From Laetiporus sulphureus 93-53 (Eukaryota > Basidiomycota > Agaricomycetes > Polyporales > Laetiporaceae): a stretch of DNA of 64,000 bases. Shown here piece after piece: positions 35,877 through 48,585 of this stretch (its first letter is position 1; each line of letters begins with the position of its first letter). A model generated the notes under the pieces. It made no database searches, was not told where the DNA came from, and was given only the letters and a program-made list of their open reading frames with translations. The position numbers and the translations under genes were made by a program. The DNA lies in NCBI RefSeq assembly GCF_001632365.1, contig NW_024468585.1, positions 60,748 through 124,747 of the forward strand, written 5' to 3'.

Positions 35877-36751
35877 TCCGTTATGTTACTGTATTCGATA
35901 TTTGATCTGTCTTCTCTACGATGCATTCTTTTCCGATCCTGGATCCAAAACAAATGCATGATGTCGAGCACTAAGCGTCAGGCATTCTCTTAGCTGCGTT
36001 AAGTTATCACAGTCCGTGATCACTATGATAGTGACTATCGTCAAACGCGTGTTCTCCTTATCATACAACACTTTCCCACTTGGAACGGCATGGCGAGTTA
36101 TAAATTGTTGATTTGGGCGTCGCGATTCCATCAAGGCAATACGTGAGTCATGAGCGTCAGTTCCCGTGTGCTGAGTCCTCTTCTTAGCTCTATCTGGGAC
36201 ACGACGGAAAACAGTGCATCTTTGCTGGAGGCGCTGACGATTTGAGCTCGGTATGCCTTGACTCGGTAACTGTGCTTTTCTCTAGCCATTTTCGGCATGA
36301 GGTCATTTATGTTGTTTTCCTGAAGAAGACCCGACTTCCGAGATGGTCAGCGCTGTGTCCGCGTGCCGAGGATGGAATTAGCGACGGCCAGTGCTAAAGC
36401 GCGCGAGGATCCTCTTTTACAGGTTCATTTTTTATGCATTCTCATTCTGCGATGAAAAATGCTCAATAGGCGACGCTAACAATGTAGGATCACAACTCAT
36501 TGTCTTGATGACCACCTTTCACTACAGAAGAAAGTTGCGCCATGCTAAAAGCATCCGAAGGGTTGACGTTGAACTCTATTTCACTTCCGAGTTAGGATTC
36601 TTCTTCCCCGCGGCATCCTAGGATCACAGAGCTAGGCGCACTCGCCTCGAGGATAAACACAAGGGAAAATGCAGGCGCCCACCATATATATGGTACACAC
36701 AAAAGAAGTCGTGGCAAAGCAGTGGTTGCCATTGTTCCCCCGCTCATCGTC
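35877..36751. other. Intergenic upstream of helicase copy 1, with TATA palindrome
   Basis: ACCATATATATGGT at 36679-36692 is a palindromic TATA element about 65 bp before the helicase start codon. The rest holds the RPT6 3' UTR and no recognisable gene. Confidence 0.45.
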
Positions 36752-39700
36752 ATGGTCCAAATTTGCACGCAACTCCTGTCGACTGGAGCGTGTACGCTCC
36801 CGTCGTGCCCATCGAGTCACGATGTACACATTTGCAGACTATGCGGCGTCCTTTGCTACACATCCAACGATTATCGGGCTCACCTACGTGGCAAAGTGCA
36901 CAAGAAGAAGACCCTCGGCCGCTCCGTAATATATCATTGCTCGATCTGCAATACTAATTTACATGCTTTTGGGTGGATAACACATGTAGAAGGCAAACGT
37001 CACAAAGCACATGCGAAGGTGCAGTGCGTGGATCCAGCCGTCGAGCCTGAGGAGGAAGCCACGTTACCTGGGCATACTTTTTGTAACGTCTGTGGTATTA
37101 ACGTTCGACAGAGTCACTGGGAATTTCACCTCGGTTCGCCCTCACACGTCAAGAAAGTGCTGTTTACGAAATACGAGGCGGCGGTTGATGAAGCCGAAAA
37201 GAACAAACACGGCGTAGACGTCTCCCATGGCGAAGATGGGCTGGATTTTGGTGTTGTCGAACTTCAGTCTGCGAGCACAGGAGTGAGAATGACACTTAGT
37301 GTAAGCAACACTGTACCATTGGAGCAACTCATCCTAGAAGATGTGAAGATGTCGAATAGCTCGCCGCGTAGGCCATCCACGTGAGTGAATTCCACGTTCA
37401 TGATGATCTCTTCCTGAACTAGTGTAGTTTTTCGCTATCATTTCCAGCTCATCCTGCAGCGATCATATATGGTCGTCCGCTTAATATCGAAGTCAGCTTT
37501 CAGCGTCATTTCCGAGGAAGATATGAGGACCGCATTGAGTTGGTGCTCAGGGATACTGCGCTTAACAAGACTTTCATCATCGTACGGCCTGTCAGAGTTA
37601 CGGTAGGAAGCAAAGCCGATCATGATCTGCTCAAACCTGTCGCCCCCTACATTCCTCGAAAGCGAACCAGACGCGATCCTGAATTGGACGTTATACCTGG
37701 TGTACCACCGCCTGCATTGCGTGCGGTCCCGTACGTGACTAAGCTGCCGTGGGCTGAGATTCCCAAGAGGATCTCGGCTGCTCTTGCACAAGGTTCTCTA
37801 GATCAACAGATAGCCTTTTTCCGTGATACGGAACTTCCCCGAGTGTTGAACAGCGCAAATCATAGTCGCCATTTCAAGACATTGTTATGGATAGAAGAGC
37901 ATAGGATGGAGTGCGTCACAAGCCTCTGATATTGCTAGTGAGACATTTGACTTGTTTGATTGGCAGAAACGACTTGCAGATATACGACATACCCGATGCA
38001 CAAATGAGGAAGTACAACCAGTACTACTAGTAAGCTCGTCCACGTCCAGTCCAATAGTTCACTAACGCCGTATCAGTCTATCGGTTCCAGGTCTGGCGGA
38101 GAAACGTCCGAGCGTCCTTGTCGGTGAGTTTCAAGAGTGTCTGTTGGTCGCTCTGCCCCCTCACCTATGACGAGTCAACAGGCGACATAGTCTTAGTCCA
38201 GCCACACGGCGCTGATACAGGGCGCTGGTATGAAGGGCACGTCCATGTGGTTCATAAGGAAGAAGTGGGGCTCTGCTTCCATGGTTCATTCCAAGGTCAT
38301 CAGCCGAGTCAACTGTATAACGTTCGCTTCAAGTTAAATCGAATCCCTTTGCGTCGCCAACACCAGGCTCTGGATACGGCCTTCGACCCCGATCGGGTAC
38401 TGTTGCCGGAGCAGGCGCACTTTGTGACAACGGCAATCCCATCTCCCATCGGTATACGGGCCTACATCTATAACAGTCTTATCATCAGCAATCCCCCTCA
38501 ACTACAGGCCATCACATCCATCAGCGAGCAGCCGGCGGGTTCGCCACCTTTCGTGATCTTTGGGCCGTGAGCTGTCTGTTCTGTCAGTACATACTTGAGA
38601 TGCTCATCTATTCACCGCAACAGCCCTGGTACCGGAAAAACGATCACAGTGGTCGAGTGCATACGCCAGATCCAACGCCTAAATCCTCGCGCTCGCATAC
38701 TAGTGTGTGCGCCGAGCAACAGCGCGGCCGACCTCATCGCGTCTCGTCTCTCGATGCTCAGCACGAGCGAGATGTTCAGGTTCTACGCGCCTTCCAGGCA
38801 GAAGAATCAAGTTCCCGATGAACTGCTCCCGTACAGCTATACATCCCCGCAGTCTAACCATTTCTCCACACCACCCGTCGGTGTACTCAAGCGCTATCGC
38901 GTCATCGTTTCTACATGCGTCTCTGCTTCCTTCGCTCACGGAGTCGGAATGCCACGCGGGCACTTCACACACATATTTGTGGACGAGGCGGGCCAGGCAA
39001 CAGAGCCCGAAGTTATGGTGGCAGTCAGAACGATGGCGGACAACAATACGAACATTGTGCTATCCGGCGATCCCAAGCAACTAGGGCCCATCATACGTTC
39101 TGGCGTTGCACGGGCACTAGGGCTCGAGAAAAGCTATCTGGAGCGATTGATGCAGCGTCAAGCGTACGATGAAATCTCCGGCCGTGGGCTTTCGTACGTG
39201 ATCGTCGTTGATTATGCAAAATTTGCTGACGCTGAACTTCGCTCATGTCTCAAGGGTCATCAAATTGGTTCAAAACTTTAGATCGCATCCGACCATCTTG
39301 AAGTTCCCCAATGAGAGGTTCTACAAGGGCGATTTGCAACCATGTGGCAGTCCCACCGTCATTGATTCCTTCTTGGGTTCCCCTTTACTTGTGAACAAGA
39401 AGTTCCCTGTTGTTATGCATGCGATTTCTGGCAAAGACGATCGTGAGGCTTCCTCTCCTTCATTCTTCAACATAGACGAGGTCTTGCAAGTGAAAGATTA
39501 CGTCCAACGTCTTCGAAGCGACAGATATTTCCGCATCAGTGAGCGCTCTACTCCTCGTCCCATATGTCGAGATGTTGACGACCTCCAATTCAGCCGATGC
39601 CCAGATTGGTGTCATCGCCCCATATCACGCTCAATGCATGAAGATTCGCACTGCATTGCGTGGTGTCGCAGATGAGGTAAAGATTGGCAGTGTGGAGGAG

Positions 39701-40244
39701 TTTCAGGGGCAGGTCAGTAGTTACCACAAGCCATTGCGGCTATAACTCTCTGATGTTCTTCACCTGCACAGGAGCGCCAGGTGATCATTATATCAACTGT
39801 TCGTTCAAGTCAAGAGTTTGTAGAGTATGATCTGAGACATACACTTGGATTTGTCGCCAATCCTCGACGCTTCAATGGTATGGCTCATCTCCAGCTCAAC
39901 GATGCCTTTAACTGATAGCTATCGACAACATAGTTGCGGTGACACGTGCACAAGCGCTGCTCATCATCATCGGCGACTCAAATGTGCTTTCATTGGATCC
40001 TCTCTGGCGCTCATTTCTCAACTACGTCTATGAAAACGGCGGGTGGACTGGTGACGAACCGTCATGGGATACACGCGAGGCGGTCGACGAAGCTGGCGGA
40101 TATGATGAAACGATCAGGGATTCCGCCATTTCGGACATGAACGATTTTGCTCGAAGGATGGAGATGCTAACTCTGGATGGTATGATATCCACGGATGCGG
40201 ACGATGATGGTAATGTGGACAGACCCTGGCGCGAGGTCGAGTGA
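36752..40244 (+). CDS. MOV10/SDE3-like SF1 RNA helicase with N-terminal zinc fingers, copy 1
   Basis: Predicted ATP-dependent RNA helicase of the Upf1-like group. The start [18 protein letters not shown] opens a CCCH finger (C-x8-C-x4-C-x3-H). Three C2H2 fingers follow: CRLCG...HLRGKVH, CSICN...HVEGKRH and CNVCG...HLGSPSH. A beta-rich middle domain ([31 protein letters not shown]) leads to the helicase. Walker A GPPGTGKT is split by an intron after GP. The remaining motifs are [67 protein letters not shown] and [15 protein letters not shown]. The acidic tail ends DRPWREVE. About 990 aa over some ten exons. No frame break was found. A role in RNA silencing is inferred from the family. Confidence 0.88.
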
Positions 40245-40853
40245 GCTCGCATCAGGTTTTCCAATAATCATGATATATAGATACTCCAAATAGGCTAGAC
40301 CTTATCTATTGCCATACATTAATTATTCGTTGTGCATGTTGTCTCTCCTCCGAGCTGCCTTGCTATGCTGTGATGCTTCATATTGTATTCTTTTCAGAGT
40401 ATCGATGGTGACCTCTTTACTCGCCGTGCCGAGAGGGTTCCTTCCAAGAATTGCGTTGTGTGGAGGGCAAATCGACGGCTCGGCAACTGACCGAGTTGCT
40501 GAGCATTCTTGCGTACTGTATAATGCAAGCCACGCATAATCCATGCCATTCATGACATCTTCTACTGTCAAGAAGGAGACAAAATGGCAGTCGAAGATCT
40601 GTCCAAGTTTCTCTCTGTGTAAACACAGATCTAGTCTCCCGTGGGCAGGCGAGACAATCTCCGCGGGAACGCTCCGGATATCCTCCGAAAGCCTCACCTA
40701 CACTAATGTTTGACGTGGGAACATCACGCTATTTATGTAAGTCGTTGTCGTCTTCTTGCGAACTTTGATTAGGTTCAACACACAAGCAGGAGGCAGAATA
40801 TATAAAGTCTCAAGGCGTGCGGTCGGCTCGTGTACATTTCTTTCCCCTCCAAT
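40245..40853 (+). promoter_or_regulatory. Spacer between helicase copies, with TATA box
   Basis: TATATAAAG at 40798-40806 lies about 50 bp before the copy 2 start codon, so copy 2 seems to have its own promoter. No coding frame is recognised in the spacer. Confidence 0.55.
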
Positions 40854-43800
40854 ATGGCCCAACTTGCTCCTGGCAACTATTGTCCTAACGTGCTCTATTC
40901 CACAGGCTGCACGGATGCTGCATGTGGGTTGGTACACGATGTGAAGTTTTGTCAGGCTTGTGGCATCATTTTCCATCCCGCAAAACTATACAATCAACAT
41001 ATCAGCGGTAAAAAACATCAGGAAAGGGTAACTATCACTGCTACATCGTCATCAAATCGACTTCGTTGTCCTATCTGCGCCGTTCAAGTCAGCGGACGAC
41101 CAAATTGGCAGCAGCATGTGGCCGGTGGAAAGCATCGCAGCCGCGCGTCTCAACAGGGCGTCTCTCCTGCTGTTGAGCCCGAAGATGCCAATGTCCTCAG
41201 AAATGCCAGACATTGCACGCTCTGCAGCAGGATCATCTCATTTTCTTCATGGTCTTCCCACGTCAGGGGCGCAGAACACCAGCGGCAAGAGCAGCACGCT
41301 TCCTTCAGGGCCGCCTTCGAACAGGCGGAAAGAAACAGGAACGGCATCAAGGTCATGCCCGATGGCGACATCGATTTCGGCATCGTCACCGCCACGAATG
41401 CTTCGCAAGGTGTTACGATCATGGTGGTGGTTCAGTCCGACAATCCCTCCAGTCAAATTCGAGTGGTATCCGCGTCATGTATCATGAAGAATCCCAACAG
41501 TGCATGCCCGTATGTTCTTCCTCTTGCTTCATCCATTTCGTTGTCATCATTCTGTCGACAGTTTCACTGCAGTGCTCGACGGCAGTGGGGAAGTGAGAGC
41601 AGCTCGGGACACTCGCCTGAAGTTGACATTCCGCCACCAAAACGTCGGACGATATGAAGGACGCCTGGAGATACATTTCCAGCGTAGCGGACAGAACTTC
41701 ATGATAGTTCGGAGATTTAAAGCTACCATCGGTGACACCGCCGATCATGAGCTTTTGAAAGTGATGAAGCCATATGTCAAGCATAGGCGGGTACCCTGGA
41801 GGCGAGCGTCACAGTTCCTCCCAGGTAGTCCTCCACCTGCGATGAATGCGGTTCCCTGGAAGAAGAAGTTGGAGATGTATCCGACCCCAGAAAACATCAT
41901 TGCAGCTCTAAGAGCAAGAGCATCGCCGCTGCAGATTATTGAGTTCATTCGTCAAAGCATCCTGCCCGCTACCTTCAATGAGACTAGTCATGGCCTCTAC
42001 CTTCAGGTATTGTTATGGATTGAAGAATATCGTATGGAGTGAGTAGATTTGTGTTGCTGTCTGAGGACGTGGATTGATACAGTATGACAGGCAGGATATG
42101 CGTTCATACGATCTTGCCGATGCCACGTTTAAGAAAGAAGGAAGATACCACTTGTGGGTTCACGTGCAGCCAGGCCTAAAGCCACACTGACAGATCTTCA
42201 GCTTAGACGTGCCGGGACTTGCGGAGAAGCGACCAAGTGTTCTTATAGGTAAGGTTGAAGTTCATATAGTTGCAGTACTGAACTGAGAGCATTGCTTTAG
42301 GTGATCGCATCGAAGTACAGACGTCAGGTGCCACCGACGATCGCTGCTTCGAAGGGTGGGTGCACCTCGTGCGACGCGATGACGTCGGCCTCGACTTCCA
42401 TCCGTCATTCAAGCCAATCGGTAGCCAGCGTTACAACGTCAGATTCCAACTCAATCGTATCCCATTGCGCAGACAACACCAAGCCCTTCGCATCTACCGG
42501 TCGAAACTTGCTCGTTTACTTTTCCCTCAACCGCAGCATGTTGGTCTCACGGCATCGGTCTCCGCAACTGATCTGTCCTTGGTTTACTTTGACGCTCGAG
42601 TCGGAAACAATGCCGCTCAGGCCACGGCTGTGCGTTCTATTGTTGAGCTGCGCAAACGAGCGGCGCCGTTCATCATATTTGGACCGTAAGCATGCCATAT
42701 GCATGTTAAATGGCCCTCCTCATCTATCTGTGTAGACCAGGAACAGGGAAAACGGTCACGATCGTAGAGGCTATTCGGCAATTGCTCGCGCGCAACAGTC
42801 AAGCACGTATCCTAGCTTGTGCGCCGAGCAACAGTGCTGCGGACATTCTCGCTCAGCGGCTCAGCAAGCTGGGTGCGGATCAGTTGTTCCGCCACTACGC
42901 TGTCTCGCGGAAACCGGATGAGGTGCCCAATGACTTGCGCCCATTCATCTTCTTGAACACGCAGGGGAACTTCTCGGTACCGCCCTTGGAGAGGCTTTCG
43001 CAATTCCGGGTCATCGTATGTACATGCCTTTCTGCGTCATTCCCGTATGGAGTCGGTCTCCGTGCGGGCCATTTCAGCCATATCTTCGTCGATGAGGCCG
43101 GGCAGGCCAGTGAGCCCGAAGTGATGACTGCAATCAAGCCCATGGTACTCCCATCTACCCAGGTCATCCTCTCGGGCGATCCTAGGCAGCTGGGTCCCAT
43201 CATCCGATCCACTGTAGCCCGGGAGCTTGGCTTGGGTAGGAGCTATCTCGAGCGGCTCATGGAACGCGAGTTGTATCAACCGCCAACGGGGCGGAACAGA
43301 TCGTGAGTACTCTGTACGATGACTTACAAATCATTCGATGCTCACCTCGTAATCTGCGTAGCTACGTCAAATTAGTCAAGAACTTCCGCTCGCACGGCGC
43401 CATTCTCGCATTCCCGAATCAGCAATTCTATGACGACGAGTTGCAAGTGTCCGGCTCTCCGAGCGTCATCAATGCCTACGTCGGGTCAAGGCACCTGGAG
43501 AACCTGAAGTTCCCTGTTATCTTCCACGCTGTTTCCGGCAAAGATGACAAAGAAGCGAACTCTCCCTCCTATTTCAACGTCGACGAGATTATCGTTGGAA
43601 AGAAGTACATTGCCGATCTGCTCGCTGACCGGCGGCACCCGATCAGTGAGTACTACTTCCACTACAAGCAACTGTCGAATGCTGAGCCCTCCTTCCAGAG
43701 AAGAACGAGATCGGAGTGATCGCTCCATACCATGCACACGTACGCAAGTTCCGAAAGGCGCTCTCACAGAAAGTGGCAGGAGCTTCGGTGGACGAAGACG

Positions 43801-44379
43801 ATGCGGTGAAGGTCGCCAGCGTGGAGGAATTCCAAGGCGACGTGAGCGGGCCTCCTTTATAGATGTGCAACCGTTAACGGATAGGGCACGCAGGAACGGA
43901 AGGTGATCATACTCTCTACCGTGCGCAGTAGCCGTGACCTGCTCGAGTACGATGCGCGCTATGCGTTGGGATTCGTCGCCAATCCGCGGCGGTTCAACGG
44001 TACGTTCAATATCACTATGGCTCATACATTCCGCTCACCTTGCATCGTACCAGTCGCTGTCACACGAGCTCAAGCCCTCCTGATAGTAATCGGCGATCCA
44101 TCTGTGCTGTCGCTAGATCCGCTATGGAGGGCATTCCTCAACTACGTGTACCTCAATGATGGCTGGCGCGGCGAGCCCATTACGTGGGACCCTCATGCAC
44201 CGGTGGATGACAACGGCGCGTTTGCACAGCAGCTGCAGCAGAACAGCCTGGCACATATCACGACATTCATGCAGCAGACGCAGGAGTTGGCTGGCGATGA
44301 AGAGGGCGAGGTGACCGGCGCTGATGTCGAGGAGGGTGCTGCCAACACGGAGCTTGTGCATGGCGGAGTTCAAGAGTGA
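40854..44379 (+). CDS. MOV10/SDE3-like SF1 RNA helicase with N-terminal zinc fingers, copy 2
   Basis: Tandem paralogue of the preceding gene with the same order of domains. The start MAQLAPGNYCPNVLYSTG opens a CCCH finger (C-x8-C-x4-C-x3-H). C2H2 fingers are CQACG...HISGKKH, CPICA...HVAGGKH and CTLCS...HVRGAEH. The middle domain reads FRHQNVGRYEGRLEIHFQ and VLLWIEEYRME. The helicase has Walker A GPPGTGKT (split by an intron at the same place as in copy 1), [66 protein letters not shown] and [15 protein letters not shown]. It ends EGAANTELVHGGVQE. About 1,000 aa, no frame break. The two linkers share AVEPE after finger 2. By eye the cores are clearly homologous but well diverged, so the duplication is not recent. 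Confidence 0.88.
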
Positions 44380-44812
44380 CTTCGCGTGCAATATACATGA
44401 TCTTGTACATTTTAACACATATGACCACTTGCTTGATGTGTTCGTGAGTAACCCCAATGGCTGCTTGAAGGGAATGCCTATGGTCTGAACCCTGGTCTAC
44501 ATACAAAAAGTACCATACTTCAAGTTCCTGCTATTTAGCGCACAAACGTCCAAGCTCCAGTCCGACACGGAAAGCAACATTACAAACACCACATTCCAAC
44601 ATAGGCCAATCGCGACCTTTCGTACAAACCACACCCCTGGATATTAATCTGACCTCTCAGGACTATGTTGCAGATCATTGTGCAGCGATCGGCAGCGGAA
44701 CGTCTATATCACCCAAAGGTATATGCTGCTGGCACCCATGCATGTCAGTCTCCCCAAAGCTACCATTCGGGTGCACCCTGCGTAGAAAGCGAGTCAACAC
44801 TGAATTCATCGA
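44380..44812. other. Convergent 3' region, no gene seen
   Basis: Between the stop of helicase copy 2 and the stop of the AtuA-like gene. Presumably both 3' UTRs. No motif was found. Confidence 0.5.
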
Positions 44813-46992
44813 CTAAGGATATCCACCGCACCTCGGAATAGTGAACTTGAATGCACGCGCCTGCGGGAAGAATAGACAGGCAAGCACCGTCTCGGGCTTC
44901 ACACCATACATCTTCGCAAGGATCTCCTTCGTGAGCACGCCGCTATTCTGTACCGCCTGGAAGATCTCCTCGTTCGGGAACATTACATCGAACGTCAACT
45001 CATATGGGCCGCTCTGCAATCGGGCATCATCAGCCTGTCGCCCAGCGCATTTTGAAAGCAAGGCTACGCACATTCTTACTCCTCAACACCGTCGCCACGT
45101 CTCGCAGCTTAATCGTCTTATCCCCATGCTCGATAGCCCGCCGCCACTGGGCGACCGGATCGACCTTCTTGCCCTCCATTTCCTTCTTCATTTCCTCCAG
45201 CGCACGCGCCGCGCTCGACATCTCCGCGTGGGCGAGGTGCGTGTACGTCGGCCAACGGCTTGGGTCCACTTCGGTCCCTACGGTCTGGTAGGTAATCGGG
45301 AACGGCGCGAGCGGGTCGTCGACGTTGATGAGATGGTACACGCAGAATTCAGAGGCCTCGCCAAGGTCTGTCTCCATCGGCGTAAGCGGGCCAGCGAGGT
45401 TGCCGCCTGTCGCGACCTGTGAAACGACGCGTGAGTGGGGGAAAGGTGGGAGGTGTGGAGAACAAGGGGAGGACGAAGGATGTACCTGGTACGCATACGG
45501 AGTGTGCAGGAGTGCAACACGCAGCGCATTGCAGACGCTGTGCGCGAGTCCCTGCGTAGGTGCAAGCACCTCGCAGAGGACGCACAATTCGTGTGCGTGC
45601 TGCTTGACCGGCTCGAGCGGACCCATCACCTAGTGCGATCGTCAGTGTCGTCCGTGCGGAAATAAGCATATATGCGCACCCCGTTCTTCCCGTAGACGTG
45701 GAACGCGATGCGGCAGTTGTCGCCTGTGAACTTCGGGTTCATCGTCCGCGCGTAGTTCTCGACAACGGGCAGGACATGCTGTACGATCAGCATGTGAGTA
45801 TATGCGCTATATGCGTGCTAAGAATAATGCGTACGTCAATCTGCGCGATGAGCCCCGCATCACGGATGCCACCAATGAACACGGAGCGGAAGCCAGTCTT
45901 CTTCGCGCCCTCGAGCTTGATCTGGTACGGACGCGGCTCAAACACGGCACCGCGCACGCGCACGATGCGCGGAGTGAGCTGCTCGTACGTCGAATGCGCG
46001 AGGTTGAGTACGCCACCGGGACCTGGGAGCAGGTCTGGGCGAGTCTTCTCGTACAGCGTGTGCGCGGCGACGGAGATGGCCGTGCAGCGCGAGGTGTCGT
46101 TCGTCGGCTCGAGGTCGAAACTGTCCTTGCGGATCGTCGCGAAGATGAGCGGCTGCTTTGGCTCAACGCACATCCCGCCGCACTCGAGCTGTCCGATCGT
46201 GGTTAGATGATCTCAGGTAGATGAGATACCAAAACAGCGTACAATCTGTTGATTGAAGTCCTCAGCACTACCTAGTGGATCGTTTATGAGACGCTCACCT
46301 TGCCCATATGCCATGCGATGCCCGGGTCGATCCCGCGCTTAAGACATACAGCAGCGAACGGAGCAGGGTCATACGCCCGGCCGCCCAAGATGATGTCTAC
46401 CGGTTCGTGCGTGTTCAGAGTAGCCAGGTATGGCTCCGCACCCATTTGCCCCACAATCACTCTGCTCGCGTCCACATCCTCCACAGTCAGCGGCGGCACG
46501 GGGCCACACGGGCTGATGTTGCCCTGCTCGAGCGCGTTGCGGACGACGGCCTTGTCGAACTCAGAGTATATCTTGGCAATGCGGAAGCGGTAGCCGTGCT
46601 CAAGCGCGAGCTCGTGGATGATCTCAGCAAAGAGATCGACATGTTCATTGGTTCCAGAGCCCCCGCAGGAGCCGATGAGGATGGGAATCTTGTATTTGGC
46701 GCAGGCGAGGAGCATGGGCCCGAGGTCGCGCACGTACGCCTCGCGGGGGCAGGTGGTCAAGCCGAGGGCGAGTTTCTGTGGCCCGGAGTCGGTGGAGCCT
46801 GAGTCGCAGATGATCGCATGTGGATGTCGCTTCTCGCAGTACTCGAGGAAGACCGACGCATCGTAGCCGTACCCGAGCATGCCCAGGCTGATGCGGCATC
46901 CTTTCTTTCAACTACACCTCGTGCATAGTAGAAGCTGTGACTCACGGAGCGATGATCCTCAACTCGTGCTCATCGGTGATGATAGCAGCCAT
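44813..46992 (-). CDS. AtuA-like protein (DUF1446 plus DUF4387 domains)
   Basis: Resembles the bacterial acyclic terpene utilisation protein AtuA fused to a small C-terminal DUF4387-like domain, an arrangement found in many fungi. It starts MAAIITDEHELRIIAP; after an intron it reads LGMLGYGYDASVFLEY. Conserved blocks are AIICDSGSTDSGPQKLALG, PILIGSCGGSGTNEHVDLF, VDIILGGRAYDPAPFAAVC, IAWHMGKVMECGGMCVEPK and LNLAHSTYEQLTPRIVRVRG. The C-terminal domain reads SGPYELTFDVMFPNEEIF and ends FKFTIPRCGGYP. Seven or so exons. The biochemical activity is not established in fungi; acyl or terpenoid catabolism is the guess by analogy. Confidence 0.85.
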
Positions 46993-47611
46993 GGTGGTCT
47001 TGAGATGGGGAGGTAGGCTGCCGCTGCATGCCCACGTTATATAGGTCTCTGCAGCACTGCTTCTCTTCAACGTCGGCGGACTGGGGAGGAGAGTTATTCA
47101 CCGTTCCGGACACGATGCCTGTCAGATTCAGATTCACATGCTCTAGTTACTAAAAGCCTCTTACTTGCTGATGGCCGGTGGAAAGCAGACAAGCCGTGCG
47201 CACCAAGGCCCGCGACAGTTTGATCTACGCCAGTTTTATCGGCAGCGAAGCACGCAGCATTTCCGACGACAGTAGATGTGGTCGACCATTCAACACAGCA
47301 GCCAAAGCGTAAGAAGAGCGGCAATGGCAGATCTCGCGGCTGCTAGGAGCCTACCGCATTGTCACAAATGCTCCTCAAATTCACTGTAGTAACAGTACGT
47401 CCTGGCTAGCATGTACGGAACTTTGTCCCGATCTATGAATGCAATACGACAATTCCCAGATCGCAATGCTCGCGGAGTATGGAAGTTCAAGCGGCAAGGG
47501 GACTATTCCGGCCGTGCCGACACCGATTACTGATGTCCTTTTAATCCGCTTACAAGGTAGACCTTGATCATCATTTCCACCGTCGCTCATGTTGAACTGT
47601 GTCACAGCATC
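46993..47611. other. Divergent upstream region, no gene seen
   Basis: Between the starts of the AtuA-like gene and the hemopexin-like gene. A short frame at 47560-47610 ends in IIISTVAHVELCHS. It slightly resembles a helicase motif but is too short to call. No TATA box is evident. Confidence 0.4.
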
Positions 47612-48585
47612 ATGAACTTGAATACCATTGTCCACGATGGGTTTCGGCATGAGGCAGTGGAAGACACCGACCTCATGCATGGAGACGGTGAAGAAGTCGA
47701 GGATGACATTTTTGACGTTGACCCCGTCCCGCGCGTCAGTGTTGCAAGCATTTTACAACCCTCGGATCCTAAACACGCGTATTTCTTCTGCGCAAATCGC
47801 TATGTCTTGATCAATGTCGCTCCTGCCTCGACATTCGACTCAATTATAAGTGGCCCAAGAGCTATCGTCGAAGGCTGGCCGTATCTCATTAATTCCGGAT
47901 TCGGATCTGTGGATTCTGTCCTCGCGATCCCAGGGAAACCTGGACAAATGTATTTCTTCTGCGGGAAACGGTACGTGCGTATATATATCGAGTCTGGCAA
48001 GTGTTCCCTGTGTCTCAGGTTGTGAACGATTGCTGACGCTGGATATTTTAGTAGAGACAACCTCAGGCCATGTGGTGGAGGGCCCTGCAGACATCGCTGC
48101 TAGATGGCCTTCTTTGAGGCGGGCTGGATTTGAAACTATCGATGCCATTCTCTCGAATCCAGCGAAAAATGAGGAAGCGTACTTCTTCAGCGGGGAACAG
48201 TATGCACTGATCGACATCGAGTCCAGTACAGACTTCACCCTTTCTCTGTAAGATTTCTTCTCAGCTCCCTCCTCACAGACACCAATGCCGACTCCATTGT
48301 TAATGGTCCGAAGGCAATCCGGGATGATTGGCCATCCCTAAGTCAGGCAGGCTTCAAAACCGTCGATACGGCTCTTCCGAACCCTGCCAACTTCGACGAG
48401 GCCTACTTTTTCTCTGGAGAGCAGTATGTGCTCATCAACGTAAGGCATGGTGCGTTTGCTGCTTGCGATGACTAGCATTCGTGTAACTCGGATTACATGC
48501 AGGCATTACCCGCGACTACGTAGTAAACGGTCCGAATCCCATTCGTGATGACTGGCCCTCTCTCCACCAAGCTGGTTTCTGGTGA
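47612..48585 (+). CDS. Hemopexin-like four-repeat protein
   Basis: Four exons (47612-47996, 48052-48225, 48279-48449, 48503-48585) total 813 nt, giving 270 aa exactly in frame. After an acidic N-terminus (MNLNTIVHDGFRHEAVED) come four units of about 55 residues, each with a Tyr-Phe-Phe strand, a YVLI strand, GP-x-x-I and WP-x-L: AYFFCANRYVLINV / SGPRAIVEGWPYL; YFFCGKRYVRIYIES / EGPADIAARWPSL; AYFFSGEQYALIDIES / NGPKAIRDDWPSL; and AYFFSGEQYVLINV / NGPNPIRDDWPSL. This fits a four-bladed hemopexin propeller without a protease domain or signal peptide. Known relatives include plant and fungal lectin-like hemopexins. The ligand is unknown. Intron 1 starts with GC. Confidence 0.82.

Noticed and set aside
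47540..47611. Short frame reading IIISTVAHVELCHS, similar to a helicase motif of the neighbouring genes
   Set aside because: Only about 15 residues, no other helicase motif nearby, and the frame continues into the hemopexin-like gene's start. Chance resemblance cannot be excluded.
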